Positions 1-13,449 of a stretch of 64,000 bases of DNA are shown here, one piece after another. The position numbers and the translations under genes were made by a program. The notes beneath the pieces were generated by a model, which was not told the DNA's origin, ran no database searches, and saw nothing but the letters and a program-made list of their open reading frames with translations. The DNA is from Balanoglossus misakiensis (lineage: Eukaryota; Hemichordata), in assembly GCA_040954595.2 (NCBI GenBank), contig CM082592.2:10230001-10294000 (forward strand), read 5' to 3'. Positions within the stretch are counted from its first letter, which is position 1. The number at the start of each line of letters is the position of its first letter.

Positions 1-3000
1 TCGTAACACGATTTTGGTTATATGGCAAACAGGGTTCTAGTAAAGAATACATTTATTTTAAATTTTTAATGATACATCCCCCTCCAATACTGTCAGACGA
101 ACTGAAGTTGCTTGGCGCCAAAATAGCCATATATTAAAACTTCGTGGTACTTCACTATGAAAAGTACTCCATTGTTCCTGTGAACTAGATGTGTAGGTAA
201 ATCCACCTGTCTTTACCTAGCAACTAACCGAAATGGATTTGTTGTTTTTATCAATTATTGCATTTTGATTCCCAGTAATTAGATAATTGGCTATCTGGGT
301 CGCACTGTGCTCGTGCGATTATCGAGAAATTAAACAAAATTGAAGAGGTTAGTAAGCGTTGATGAATTAATGGTTTGTGTGCCTAGCTGCGAAGCGCAAA
401 TGGATGGCTTGGATGAAATTGAATTTTAGTCGGGAAATTGTCATAATTCTTGGATGATTCAGTAAACTTACAAAAGCTATAACAATATATTCCTCCAATA
501 ATTTAATCACACTCTGTCCTATATTTGATATTCGATTTGATTTGATTATTTTAATCTTTATTTAAACTCGATAAATCCATCGGTTTCAGAAACCCCTTTT
601 CCATGAAAATGTCCCTGGTTCCTAACTTGCCAACTCTATAATGGAAAGTTTCGTTTCTTGTTTAGAGTACACGATCTATTCATATACTAGCCATATCTGC
701 TTCTTAGTTTTTAAAATAATAAACCGGTAATCAAAATAGCGATAGTGTGCTTCATAAATATGCCGCGGGCTCTCTGTAATTGCGTGCCCATGGAAACCGG
801 AACAAAAATACAATTAGTCTTTTTCAAAAGTCAAAGGGCTAACCCATATACCGGTGCCTATTATAACAATCCAAAATTGAAGTTTCGATCTCTTGAATAA
901 GGTTTTGTGAAATAAGTCGTTACCACTGTTATATGGATTGCTTGTACAAACATTTCTTTTCTATTCGTTCGAAAGGTTTCAGTGCCCTACTTTATACCAC
1001 CCAGTCATCGCTTTCAATGAAGGCTTCTGATTCTCTTTAATCGAACCACCTTATAAAGAAATCGGAAATGGCATGAACCAGTAACGTGTTACTGCAGCGT
1101 ACGTTCTTTTGAACTGCCTGCGTATATGTTCCACAATACTGACAGATTTGCCGTGTGATTTTTTCCCGCGCGCAAAGCAGAGTTGTTAAAACCACAATGG
1201 TGTACGTGTATCAATATAACATAATGTGCTCTATTTCCGCCCTCTAATGAATTTTACCCATTTTCTATAACGACATTACATCTCCTGTTCTGTCTTGTTA
1301 TGTTTTCCCTCTGTGCTTTCGCCACATACGAGGTCATTTGCGGTTCACCCTAATTTGTGTCAGGTCTAATTTGTGAGTCGACCGATTTGGTTTTTGATAT
1401 CGCTTTAGTTCAGGTTATTTTCCGAAAGGCTATGGAGCACAATTGGAAATAGAACGTACAACGCTAATTGAACATTCAGTTGGTCGGAAGGTAATGTCGA
1501 CGTTTTATTGCATATGTCTGTATTTGGATTACGTAGCAAACATATGTCACTGGTTGACACGGAGCTGAGTATGTAGGTCTTGCACGGCCCATCTTGTATA
1601 GAGCCATAGCGGACACGATGTCATGACTCGTGTGAGCATATAGAGTATATCATCAAAGCCTAGCTTTAAATGCCAAATATCTTGCCCCAAGACATTCAAA
1701 ATACGGATTTTGTTTGTTGTTGGAAACATATCCTTGTTGAGAGCAAAGGCTGTCAATAATTGAGTAGGATGTATCGAAGAATAGTTTAACTAGAGGCAAA
1801 ATTAACAACAAGAATAAGAAGAAAGGAGATTTATACTGCGCCTCATCTCGAAATGGAGCTCTAGGGGAAGAACAGGGTAATACTACTCAGAAAAGAAGCG
1901 TATTTTGAGAGCACTGCGGCATAAATTACGTGAATTTAAGTGGCGGATATTGATAGGACGGTTGTTCCAATTTTGCCGACCTGAATGAGAGAAATATCTT
2001 TCATCTAAGGATCTTGTCACAGTGTGTGGTATCTGATGAAGAGCGTAATGTCCAGAAGGTGTATACTTTCGCAGAAGGATCAGAGAGGTAATGTCGTCCA
2101 GTCCCCAAAACTAAGTCGAAATTGCGCGTTACTTTGCATTTTAAAGTTACATGCTTTATCGCATGAAATTCAAAGCAAAAAAGCAACATGCGACGTTTTG
2201 AGTATTTTTTCTCGGAATGATGCTATACATATTCGTGTTATCGCAACCGATGCGTTGAATGATTACAAATTGCAGACTGAGCTCTCATTGTTTCACAACT
2301 TACATCTTCCGGTCATAATTTTCTCAAGTTTGAACTTCGTCATTTCATTTCATAGTGTGCCAGGTAGTATTTTACAAAACCACCCCCCCCTGTTTCGATT
2401 CCAAAAACAACCACTCTCGTTGCCTGGTGACTGACAAGTGACTTTTGCGGAAATATTTTGATGTCGTCCTCTGTCACACGAATATCGCAAACGTTTAAAG
2501 CATGACGATTAACTTAAAATGTTTCATTACAATTTATGAACAGGAAACAAAAAGATATAGGACGACTTAGCCATGACATTACCCAGCACCTGTTTGCATT
2601 CATCGATTCAATGATCGACTTTGGCTTTGAATATGTGTCCTGACAATTAAATAGGAGGAGTTCGAGGTTAGAGAAATCATGGGGTCAGTGCTAAACTGTC
2701 AACAATATGAACATATATTACTTGTTTTTCCTCAGTGATCATATCATGATCCTATACAAGCTTAGAAGACGCACATAAATAGTTCAGAGGTCCACATACA
2801 AAAATGATAAGGAAAATATTGGCGATAGTCTTAAATACGATGTTCACGATTTCCCATCTATAGAGTTGACTCTTGAATGCAGTATGGCATGCTGTGTGGC
2901 TATGATTGCGACAATTAGTTTGTCGGTAGCATCAACTGATTACAAATGTGATATGATGCTGTGGACAGTGGATTTAATTAAACTATAACAACACCAGCGG

Positions 3001-6000
3001 TTTAAATCACAGAAGTCTAAATCATTGACATTTAATGGGAAATCAAGAATGGTCTGTCTGCTCTAATTAATGGATTTATTTATAACCAGAAATTAACGGT
3101 TTCGGTTCATGTTAAATTAGCGTTCCTAATCACGTCAATATTACGTCATGGAATATTTTAGTGAAATGTGTGAACATGGCGTGTAAATTGGAAAGATCCT
3201 TGGATGAAGAGATCATGAAATCAAATGCAGTGAGCGTGCTGATCGGAACTTAATTATAAAGTCGTGTTTGCCATTTATTTCATAAAATCGCCCGTTTTTT
3301 TCAAGATGCCATCATGGAAAAGTAGTTCAATGAAAATGCAATAAATTAGTCCGTGACGAAAAGCGTAAGTATGCCCCTAGCTATTCTACCGCGACGTTAA
3401 AAATTCATATTTCCGTCATTGAATAAGTATAAAACTAATTCCATGTTGCCATTTAAGTCATTTTTCCAAAAAACTGCAAACTGTTTCATTAAAATGGTAA
3501 AAATAAAAATATGGCACTGAAATATTAAATCACGCGAATTAAAGGCACACAACAGATTGATTTGCAAAGTTGCGAAATCAATATTAATTCAATGTTATAT
3601 TCATTTAGGTAAACGAAAATGGCCACAGAAATTAGTCTATAATTGATCTATAACGTCTTTTCAGAGTGCCGTGTCTGTTGAAAGAAAAACTGCGGGTAGC
3701 GATCGAGATTTGGAACAGCGAACCAATCAATGCACATGTCTGATTAGAAAATGAGAGAGAGAAAACGATTTCACTATCAGACAACAAGGAGAATTTTCTT
3801 TCAAATTTTCGACCTTCCCCGATGCCTGACGTAATACAAATCAGCTACACTGGTGACGGAAGACATTACAATTCTGTCATGAGGGATTATGCATATTAGC
3901 ACAAGTGCACCTGGGTCACAGCATTAAGCTGTAGCGCTAATAACTGCCAGTGGGTCTATTAATTGTGTCGAACATGCAGAACCGTCTCTCAGGACTATGC
4001 CCAAAACCTATTGAAGCGCATCAACATATTTAGCTTTGACAGGCCACTGACCTCTTTTGACTGACCCTACACATTCGAGAAAGGAAACTTCACATGTCTA
4101 TGTTTTGAACATATAAACAATCGATAAACTAATAGCTGAGTAACCTCAAATCTTGGCAATAGCCAGTTATTTCAGGGGATATATGGAGCGAGAATGCCAA
4201 ACAGGCTGCGGTTGTGTTATCATTAAGTTCAGTCATAAATGAATCATACAGAGTGGAGCTTCAGACTCCCAGTGGGAACCTTTCCGTGACGTCATTACAT
4301 CGTCTGCCTTTCTTGCAAGCAGAATACAAGTATGGATCGCTCCAAGGCAGAGGTACATAAGTCATTAGCGGATGTTACAAAACTCACAGTATGCGTATCA
4401 TTTTAACCACAGATCTTGAGAAGAAGCAAGGAGTGGAGTCACTAAGAATGTCAGGGACACTTAAGTCAGATAAGTGGAGCCACATTTCAGGTGTTCTAGG
4501 CAGGCGGTGGTGATAATTCGTTCAATCGATGCACTTGTAGGGTCGATGTAGTGAACCCATGCATCTATTTCGCGTCACGTGTGATGGTGGTCACAAAACA
4601 ACCGATACCGATGGTAACGATTTTTCTTTGGTGAAAAGGAATGATCGTCACAGGGCAACGTTCGCACTAACAGACCACCGATGATTTTAAACGTTCCCTC
4701 GTTAAAAGCGACACCTGCAACGATTATTATTTCTTCCGCTCAAATAGGACGACCGACAAGCCCCCAAAACAACGAAAGGAACATGCAATAATTCCGATTT
4801 TCTAACAAAACATACGAACATAACACAATATGTCAACAGTTTTTTTCAAAGACCGCTTTTGTTGCACTTACTGAAACAGATGTTTGCGATTTATATTTTC
4901 GATATATAAATAAAATCGCTTTTCACAAATGCAAACTATTTATGCCCAGAGGGAATATTTAACACATCACACCGCGTTACAAGCAGAGAAGTATGCTAAT
5001 GTACCATTAATACTTACACAAAGCGTTCTTTTTCAGATATGAGTGTCAGAATATCATATAGGATTTATGGAGCCGGTATGTCGTTGACCTCAGTGAATCA
5101 TATGAATAGTTTGAAAAAAGCAAACATGATGGAAGTATGAGGCTAGCCAAAAAAACCACAACTAGTTCGTGAAGTTAATCTGATAACTGTTGAAATAATA
5201 CCTCAAAGCTACTTCCATCTTTGCGAAAACACGGCTTCAGTTTTAGGTGTTAGGTTACTCGCCAGCCACACAATTGAGTTACATGTTTTAACTTCAGAAA
5301 TGGGTCGTTCGCGTTAACTATATTTTCCCCTAACATGTAGGTTATGTGACTATAATTGTACCACAACCAAGACATACTATATGATGGCTTCGGTTTGTGA
5401 CATTTGTAATCCCGGGGGGGGGGGGGGGTATGCGAGCAAATGTTGTACAGCCACTGAACCAAGATCGGAAACACGAGTTGAGTTGAATTGAAATTCGATT
5501 GGTTGTCGACGTAGCGGGTAATTTTTGATTGAATCGCAGAGGCAGCAACACGAACTTTATCATACAGGTGGTTTCTGCCATCTTGTATCCGTCGCCTTTC
5601 GTTTCGCTCTTTTATTTAAACAAGTTTGATTCATCAATCGGTTTGATTGCCGTCGTGCAGTCCCATCCCCGGTAGCTTGTGACAACATTTGTGTGCTGTT
5701 GTATCCACCACGTTCGGCTGGTGACGTCATCCACGTGACTACGCCAGATTTAGTGATTTTCCACAAGGAAAGAAAATAAAACTGTACTTGTCTTGTACCC
5801 CCGAAGCATCTATCGAGTTGCTTCACGCAACAACTTGCATCAACACAAGTCCTTTATGACTAGTTTGCGAAAGTAAGTTTTTATGTATCGTCTTCGGCAT
5901 ATGGAATAACTGGAACCTAATGGAATAAACTTGTGAATCAAGGAAAACGGTCGACGTCTTCTACTTCCAACATGTTCGTAATTTGATTAAAAACATAAGC

Positions 6001-6765
6001 TGGCTAATGAAGTTATACGTATGCGTTTGTTACTTTGCTTCTTTGCTTGTTTGTTTCCAGGGTGATAGTGTTTTCCTGTTGTCCAATCGGCGTCGCGCAC
6101 CCACCCACATAGGAAGTCAATAAAAGCTTTGGTGGACTGATGTTTGAAGAGATGAGTTGAATCGTTCCAATATCGTCGGGCTCTGACATCGATTGAGTGG
6201 AGTGCGGTATCCTTCAGCTGTCAAACCACGGTATACTCTGTTAGTCATAGCATTCTGAAGCTGTCGCGTGCCACAGGGGGCTGCAGTCGTGTTTATCAAG
6301 GGAGGAACACACTGCTGAACATAAGGCGTGCCTTCCGCACAAGCAGACGACTTTCCCACTCCAAAAGATTCCAGCTCAGAATTCTGTACCAATTCACGAA
6401 ACACATTCTGCGGTTCGCGACTTCATTTACGACTCAATATTTTGGGAAGTCGACTTGGACTGAAACATTGAACTCCAAAGGAACTGGCCAAAGGAGAAAG
6501 ATAATTTTGCTCTCTCAGATTGTTCTGCAATTGAAGTTACAACAGTGAGTGTGGCGAAAGCCAATACTTGAGCCAAGGACCACTACATTTACCAGGAAAT
6601 GGACTTTTAAGGGCGACATGGTCGATAATAACACATGAGAACGTATATTTCGATTTCTGTTGGGAGAATCATACATGCCACACATGTGAAACAATAACCG
6701 CTCAACGGAAGGACCACGTATCTATCCCTGTGTATATATATTGACCGGACAAGGTAGCAGAGACC
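1..6765. other. Intergenic region with no recognisable gene
   Basis: About 6.7 kb of AT-rich DNA. The longest open frames (1547-1756 minus, 2024-2434 plus, 5560-5826 minus, 6117-6404 minus) have no family resemblance, no flanking splice signals and no compositional sign of coding. It lies upstream of the plus-strand GPCR gene, so the last kilobase may hold its promoter and 5' untranslated exon. One run of 15 G lies at 5414-5428. I see nothing else that I can name. Confidence 0.6.
5414..5428. repeat. Homopolymer run of 15 G
   Basis: An uninterrupted G tract preceded by CCC. It is likely length-variable and prone to sequencing error; no function is implied. Confidence 0.95.
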
Positions 6766-6797
6766 AAACCTATATTTTCAGGTTCAACACTGCGAAA
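6766..6797 (+). other. Probable 5' UTR splice acceptor and leader of the GPCR gene
   Basis: A pyrimidine-rich stretch ending in TTTTCAG at 6775-6781 lies 16 bases upstream of the GPCR ATG at 6798. The frame is open upstream but holds no earlier ATG back to 6741. The simplest reading is that a noncoding first exon, further upstream and not identified, is spliced at 6782. This is an inference from splice consensus only. Confidence 0.45.
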
Positions 6798-9700
6798 ATG
6801 GCTGTCGAGTTATTCTATCTCATCATCGAGGTTGTGATAGCAGTACTGGCAATTTTCGGCAACGGTCTGGTCATATGGGTGATTTACAGGAACCAAAGAC
6901 TACAGACTATCACCAACTATTTCATATTATCGCTGGCGGTGGCTGACTTCTTAGTGGGACTTATTGCCATCCCGTTCGCCATCTTGACAAGCTACGGGCT
7001 GCCTGAACATTTCGAGGGGTGTCTCTTCATGCTCTCGTTCCTGTTGGGGTTATGCGCAAGCTCCACGTTCAGCCTGATCGGCGTCAGCGTCGACCGCTAC
7101 ATCGCCATCGTCCACCCACTCCGCTACCACGCCTTCATGACGACGAGAAGCGCCGCGCTGATGATAGCGGCGTCGTGGTTTCTGGCCATGATCATCGGAC
7201 TCCTGCCCATGATGGGGTGGAACCTCGGGCGACCGGAGCAGCCTCGCTGCTTCTTCATGGAAGTCATCGCTATGGAGTACATGTTTTTCAATTTCATCGT
7301 GGCTATTTTGGTCCCCCTCATCGTCATGCTGATACTCTACGGCATCATATTCCACACAGCACGGAAACAGGTGAGCGAACCAAATGAACTACGTATCTGT
7401 TATAAAAATCTCATTTTATACATTTAGCTTTACCACTGAACTTAACTGTACGTTAATTGAAATGGGTTTCACGGCACTTTCTATCACAAGAGGGGAAAAT
7501 AACATGATATCTATAATTTAAACCGAAAACATGTGACTTTACAAACACCCCACTGAAAAGATTATTTCATATTTGATGGTTTTGATGAAGAGTGACGAAG
7601 TTTAGCCACTACATGCGACATTTTTGTCGAGTATGTGATTACAGGCTAGGTGTTCATATAGAATAAAATAATATAATTTTACACCTTTCAACATTTGTAT
7701 CTGCACTTGGCAACATTAAATTTTATATCCATACAAAGTCATGGCGCGTGATCCGGTAACAGATATACACTCTTCTGTATTTTCTTTAATGTAATATTTC
7801 TTTGATTATGCCGACCATTCTTTGTTCATGCACCATCCGCCCGGTAAATATTGAACTACTGGATTATATTAGTGGGGTATGTTGTATTGGGATAATAGGC
7901 CTACTGCAAAATGAAACGTGTGGGACCATGTTATCTTTATAGGCGTTTATACATAAAAGTCAAACGGTTCCGTGTTGGCGTGTGGTTGGAGAGAGCATCG
8001 GACGGGTAAATTGGAGGTCGAAGCAAAATTTGAAAGACTGGTAATCGTTTGCTTGTTGCACTACCATGAATGTCTATACCACCATATGCTCAAATATGAA
8101 TTTTCCTATAGTCCTTATAAGCTATTTGTCACTTCGTTTCAATTTCTCTTAGTCTGTTGCGATGCCACTTCTGATTTGTCTCGTATCATGTTTTTTTTAG
8201 TTTCACCATGTTTACTATGTTTACAACACGGGGTCGCCATTGCTCAAACTTCATTGTGCATTCGATTGGTTTTTGCCTGCGTGACGTCACGTCGCTTCAT
8301 ATGGTCGATCGACCCTGTCATGTTCGGATCGATGTACGTGATTGCTAAAGCGAAAATGATAGCTTGGTGTAGCTTAAGTGATTAACGCGCCAGATTGCAC
8401 AACGAATCGTTTCAATAGTTTGCGATTCAAAATTCTGCTCCGCGGCATATGTCACTTACATACGGAACTACAAGGATTTGTTCTTGAATATGTTTAGCCA
8501 TTAACGACAAAATCAAATATATTGAGTGACACGGAATACACACAGGCTGAAAGTGGCTTGATCGTGATTTTCCCAAAGGGCACCTCTATCTCGTGTCGTG
8601 CGCATATCACGCACTGGAAATCGCTCTGATAGATCGAAATGACATGTGTTATGAGGTCGAGAACACGAATGGAATTCCTCGCCGAGGAAATGATACAGGT
8701 GTTCATTAATATTCGAAAATTATTCAACCCAAATCCACTGAGAACAACCGAAGTTGAAAAGGCCAAACTTGCTAACAACATAACGGCAGAATATACAGTC
8801 AAAGTTTACTATATCTTCCGATTTGCATTCTTTAAACATGCGTGTCTGCAGATTACCCGTAAGCTCCTGTTTGGGGAGTTCGTGTTGAATAAATAGCGGT
8901 GACAGTATGTCACTCAGAACAGGCTTCAAAATGGCGCCATCTTTCGTCGCCATTTTACATTTCTTTTTCTGTTCTATAACTTGGTAGTCTGAGCACGCCA
9001 GGCTCTGCTGATTGCAAACCCCATAAACTTACGACGCACGTCAGTAAAATAACTTTCAATAAAATGTTTCGAGAAAAAATGACAGAAAACTTTTACTTAC
9101 ATTGGCTTAGAGGATGTGCGCGCTGGGCTGCAGGCCAGGAGAAAAGGCACCCTCGATTTTCGTCAAGTCGCTTTCCAAGACCGATGGTTCGTGTACATTA
9201 TCTTAAATGAGGCTTCCAAAATCTTGGAAAATCCAGTCCATATTGTCACAGTCCTGACCCTCACTTTCACTTGGTTGTCGGAAATTGCTCAGGGTAATGA
9301 ATAGGTCGTTGTTGTCGCTACTTTCAGCCACGGTGTTTGTACGTGAACGGTTGAGTATGGAATGATGGAAATGGCGCCTCACTGACCATCTGACAAATGA
9401 ACTGGCTGACAACTGTCCAATCAAAACGCGTCATTCACCAGGTGCATTTTGTGAAGCTACTGATTGGTTGATGTGATTTAGAAGTTGTTTAGCATACACA
9501 GATCACAGATATTGCCTTAATGCAATATAGATAACGGTAAAATTGATAGCACACACACTAAAATTGGTATTTTATTTCATTTTTTTTCTTCCCGCAGATA
9601 AGAAGCATTGCAGCGATGGAGGTTCATCTCCCACAGAAAAACGAACGAAGTGGAACGAAAAAAGAACTAAAAGCCGCCAAATCGCTGGCTATCATCATCA

Positions 9701-9999
9701 TATTCTTCATGGTTTGTTGGTTTCCAATCTACGTGATCGACACTCTGTTTTTATTCTGTCCCGCGACCTGCCAAGTGCCCTTGACGCTGTTGTATTTCAG
9801 TATTTTCATCTCACACGGCAATTCCGCCGTCAACCCGGTCCTGTACGGCTTCGGACGAGACTTTCGCGCCGCCTACAAGAGTTTCTTCTTGACCGTGTTT
9901 CCTTGCTGCAGGTCGTTGGCGTGCTGTGGGGACAAGCGCGGGAACGACGACACACAGACGGCCACAAGTCATCCCATGGCTGTGATTCGTGTCGAATGA
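6798..9999 (+). CDS. Adenosine-receptor-like class A GPCR
   Basis: Two coding exons, 6798-7370 and 9598-9999, join in phase 0 across a GT-AG intron (7371-9597) to give 324 residues, close to human A2B (332). All seven membrane segments are visible. Landmarks are GN at 21-22 in TM1, LAVAD with D50 in TM2, DRY at 99-101 followed by IAIVHPLRY, CWFP with W232 in TM6, and NSAVNP at 266-271 in TM7. The intron falls after residue 191 in the third intracellular loop. Specific resemblance to A2-type adenosine receptors lies in the TM3-DRY block, PMMGWN at 137-142, AAKSLAIII in TM6 and SHGNS in TM7 (H264 matches the ligand-contact His of TM7). Oddities: the TM6 Asn that binds the adenine ring in known adenosine receptors is D239, and the TM3 Thr-Gln pair is C86-A87. 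Ligand identity is therefore open. The tail is short and Cys-rich (CCRSLACC, 294-301), suggesting palmitoylation. The start is the first in-frame ATG. Confidence 0.9.
7371..9597 (+). other. Intron of the GPCR gene (2.2 kb)
   Basis: Begins GTGAGC and ends CCCGCAG. It holds only short spurious frames. Around 8928-8955 there are two near-inverted ATGGCG/CGCCAT motifs resembling YY1 core sites. No RNA gene was recognised. Confidence 0.85.
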
Positions 10000-12468
10000 A
10001 AGCCGTGGACGCAAGTCCAACGATCTTTTAAGCAGTGGTCTGTTGAGCAGACTAAATACGTCACGTAAAGATGTCGGTCACGCCGAAAAGTTGACGACTA
10101 CCAAACACGTATTGTCGGGAGTCTGAGTTGAAAAACAGTGAAAACATTGTTAAAAACGATGTTGCTGACAATCGTTCTAGGGTGAGTTGGACTGGTACCA
10201 TCACCCCAAATTCTTCAGCTTAACTTTCACCATCATATAACGCTTTCTGTACATTTCTTTTCTCTACATTGACCCAGTCTCAATTCTGGAAACTGGGGTT
10301 TAAATTGCATTATTCTATATAAATTCCTTCCTTTCGAAACGCCGAGAACGTGATGAACATTAAAATGTAACATTCCATTAGAGGCCTTATTTACATTTAA
10401 AGATCAGGGAAATCGTTTTGTAGGTCTAGAGACCAATAAGCTTGTGTACTGCATTGTAAGAATCGTCTGATAAGTTCATTTGTTAGTAATGAATTCATAA
10501 GACATGTCCAGGATTTTATTCGCATTCTTGTATATAATAATGTACAATTTTGTTTCAAGTCTAAATCGGCTTTGTGCTTCGCTGCATCAGCGATCGTTAC
10601 TTAGTGACGACACACACCGAATTTTATCATAGGATTTGCAATTTTAATTGAATCATCAGTAAACATCTTCATGTTATTTGTGACATAATCTTACAGTCAT
10701 GTCCTTTACTGACGAGTAGTCCAGCTCGCACTTATGACGCCAGTATGCATTCTTCACTAGAAAAATACAAGCGACTTTTAAACGGTCATAGCCAAGAACT
10801 AACACATCACAACCCATTACAACGAGGTTAAGCAACAAATTTTGGCCATTAGATTTAAAATCGATTTGTTGGAATGCTAAATTTTGTGCTGCGTTGAAAC
10901 CCCTGTGTTTCAGATCCGAAAGTAAAATGTGATTAAAAGTTTTTCTAGATTTTTAACTTCAATTTTGGGAGATTTGCACTCCAAACGAGGTGTACATACA
11001 TTTCAAATAATGTATTCGATAAAAGTACATTTAAGAATAATACAGCGAAAAGTTACAATTATAATTAAAAGCGGTTAAATAAATACGGACATTTTAACTT
11101 TCATTTGTTCTGAAAGCAAGCTTGGTTCTACAGTGCCTTTTGGACGAATAATGGCTGATAAATGTTCGAGTCGCAGCAAGGCATGCAGTAAACTAATAAA
11201 TATTCTGAACACCAACTAGGTCACGTTTTGCAATCAATGGGTATCAAATGAAATAATTCGGTAATAGGCTTTAAAATAGACTCCAGATAAATACTGCGTT
11301 TACATTTAGGATTTCGCTTTCCGAAACGGGTCACGTGGTGATAGCTTACAGAGACAATCAACTGGAAGTATAGTACTTAGGTAATCGCATATCACATTGA
11401 CCTTCGACGTAGAGTGTACATTTCTCTCAAGAAAATAGAAAATATGATCCAAGTCATAATCAAAGAACCTGTATATTAATTAATACTGGTCAAGCAAACC
11501 AGAACAAAAAAACCCACGTTTTTTAATATCTGAGGTAGCTACGTTGTCTATATCAGATTCTACAGCCTCGACAAGTTTTGCGCCTTTGTAGTCAGCCTGA
11601 TAAATCCAGGCTATATCTGGTCAAGTGCCGCGGCAAATTATGAATTCGGTTGACACCTGTTGAAATCTAAGCGTACAGAAATATATTGCTTTAAAGTTGA
11701 CACGTGTTGATCTTGTCATTGATATAAATGGATGAGAAATTTCTGTTTCGTCACGACTGTGCTATTGACAATGCATGCCTTGCTTTCCAAGTTCTCAACC
11801 AATTCATATAGTTCGATGGACTTTGTGTGCATATCGTATTTCTGCTGCAATACAATCAAAGCACGTGTGCAACTTTTTTCTAGGTTACCCAGATACTATA
11901 TTGACATCTTATGTAACGCATAGCTTATTATAATACTGTTATCTTGACAGGAGTCTGATTGAAATCAGTTGTAGAGAGGTTCGGTCGCTTTAGCTGAATT
12001 CTGCTGTTGCCGTAGCGAGGGGCGTCGACAGGAGACGAGAATAGCAAAGATCTACTTGTAGAGAGGGTAAACACGAGGCCCATATATCTTCAGCCGATTT
12101 TAATCAGATTGTCTTCACACGAAATCCCTCGCGGGTGTCACCACATGTCACCATCAAACGTTGTGTCAAGAAAAAAAAATTGTCACCGCCTTGCCTTGGA
12201 GGACAGACGACCAATCGTGGTAGTTTGAAATGACGTCATCTATAATGCACAACGTTAACTATAACGGATTATGGTTAAATATCACTGTGAGATATTTATA
12301 GCGAGGAAAACGTTTGTTAGCGAGTAAAATACCAGGTTATGGTCCAGTTACTATGGTGATATTCGCCAAAGTCAAATGCACCACGGCAAACATACTTTAT
12401 CTTGAATAAAGTTAAAAAGAGCGGCGCCATTCTTCTCCGCGGATGACATAACCAAACAGGTGGCCGAT
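10000..12468. other. Intergenic: GPCR 3' flank and sulfotransferase 3' flank
   Basis: The start of this region is the 3' UTR of the plus-strand GPCR. The end is the 3' flank of the minus-strand sulfotransferase, so the two genes converge. I saw no clear AATAAA close to the GPCR stop and no coding potential. A short plus-strand frame at 11732-11923 looks spurious. Confidence 0.6.
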
Positions 12469-13449
12469 TTACCAGTCGTACAAAAATTCCAAATTTCTGT
12501 CTTTCACCTTGGTGCCGATTTCTCGGTCGAAGGCTTCGCTTTCTTCCTTTGTCAGACGATTCCTCCAGTCGCCGACTATTCCTTTTCGAAAGAACGGAGC
12601 GCTTTTCTGATTATAAAACCATTTCGGTATGGCCAGTTTATCCCGTCCCAACTTGCGCATATGATCGAAACTGCTTCTTTCCAGAACTTCCTCAAATTTC
12701 TCTTCTGGCACTTGAAGTTTCAAGAAGAGGATGATCTTCTTCAGAACTCCGCGAGTGTCCCTCTTCATATCCTCGTAGGTAATGTACAAGACGTTTTCAT
12801 CTCTGGTCTCCCACCAACTGGTCACATGGTTCAGCCATGACCCATATATCACGTCGCCGGCGATAAATCTCTCTTGAAACACTCGCCAGGCCGATTCTTC
12901 CTGCAGGACACCGTATCCCTTCAGCATATGGAAGAACGATACACAAACGTCTTTCGGATTTCGTGATATATAGATGACTTTGCACCCCTTTTCGCGTCGG
13001 TTCTTCGGAAAGAAACGGTACGGTAGATGTGATTTGATCAGTCTCGGCGAAGGTGCATCTAAGCACTGTCTGTAGCCCTCCAAGCCTGGCACCTTTGGCA
13101 TCTCAAGAATTGGCACTCGGTCGTGCGAGTTCTGGTTACAGGTTCCCCAGTCGTGCAAAATAGACAGCACGATTTGAAGCCACGTTGTCCCAGATTTCGG
13201 AAACCCAACAATAAAGACGTCGCTTTCTCGCACGGGAAAGTTGACCACTCTGTCAACAACCTTCTCGTTCATGAGTCTTGGCAGCGGAAAGCCATCGTAG
13301 TACACAATAGTCCTGTTGTAGTCTCCGTCGTGGTAGCCTTGAAATACCTCATAGAACGGGATTGAAAACACCGACACCAAATCGGTTATGGTGCGCACCC
13401 AGCCATATATCCACCGAAAGAACGGCAATGCGATTTGCAGAGGATACAT
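12469..13449 (-). CDS. Cytosolic sulfotransferase (SULT family), single exon
   Basis: An uninterrupted 326-residue frame, near the 285-300 residues usual for cytosolic SULTs plus a longer N terminus. Enzymes of this family move sulfate from PAPS to hydroxyl or amine groups of small molecules. Visible signatures: the 5'-phosphosulfate loop FPKSGTTW at 83-90; KSHLPY at 139-144, with H141 as the expected catalytic base; the 3'-phosphate site RNPKDVCVSFFH at 163-174, with R163 and S171; and RKGIVGDWRNRLT at 288-300, which closes the PAPS pocket. The dimer motif near the C terminus is altered, with LTKEE in place of the usual TV. The first 36 residues are unusually hydrophobic and aromatic and resemble no standard SULT start, though not clearly a membrane anchor. 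The lack of introns contrasts with every neighbour and could reflect retroposition or intron loss. The substrate cannot be predicted. Confidence 0.93.
   Translation of the reverse strand: MYPLQIALPFFRWIYGWVRTITDLVSVFSIPFYEVFQGYHDGDYNRTIVYYDGFPLPRLMNEKVVDRVVNFPVRESDVFIVGFPKSGTTWLQIVLSILHDWGTCNQNSHDRVPILEMPKVPGLEGYRQCLDAPSPRLIKSHLPYRFFPKNRREKGCKVIYISRNPKDVCVSFFHMLKGYGVLQEESAWRVFQERFIAGDVIYGSWLNHVTSWWETRDENVLYITYEDMKRDTRGVLKKIILFLKLQVPEEKFEEVLERSSFDHMRKLGRDKLAIPKWFYNQKSAPFFRKGIVGDWRNRLTKEESEAFDREIGTKVKDRNLEFLYDW

Noticed and set aside
2024-2434. 136-codon plus-strand frame in the left flank
   Set aside because: No recognisable domain, atypical composition, and no flanking gene signals; likely chance.
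6117-6404. 95-codon minus-strand frame upstream of the GPCR
   Set aside because: No family resemblance, no splice partners, and it lies in the probable 5' leader or promoter of the plus-strand receptor.
7019-7387. 122-codon plus-strand frame inside GPCR exon 1
   Set aside because: Out-of-frame shadow of the receptor; His/Arg-rich composition is typical of a frame shift of GC-rich coding sequence.
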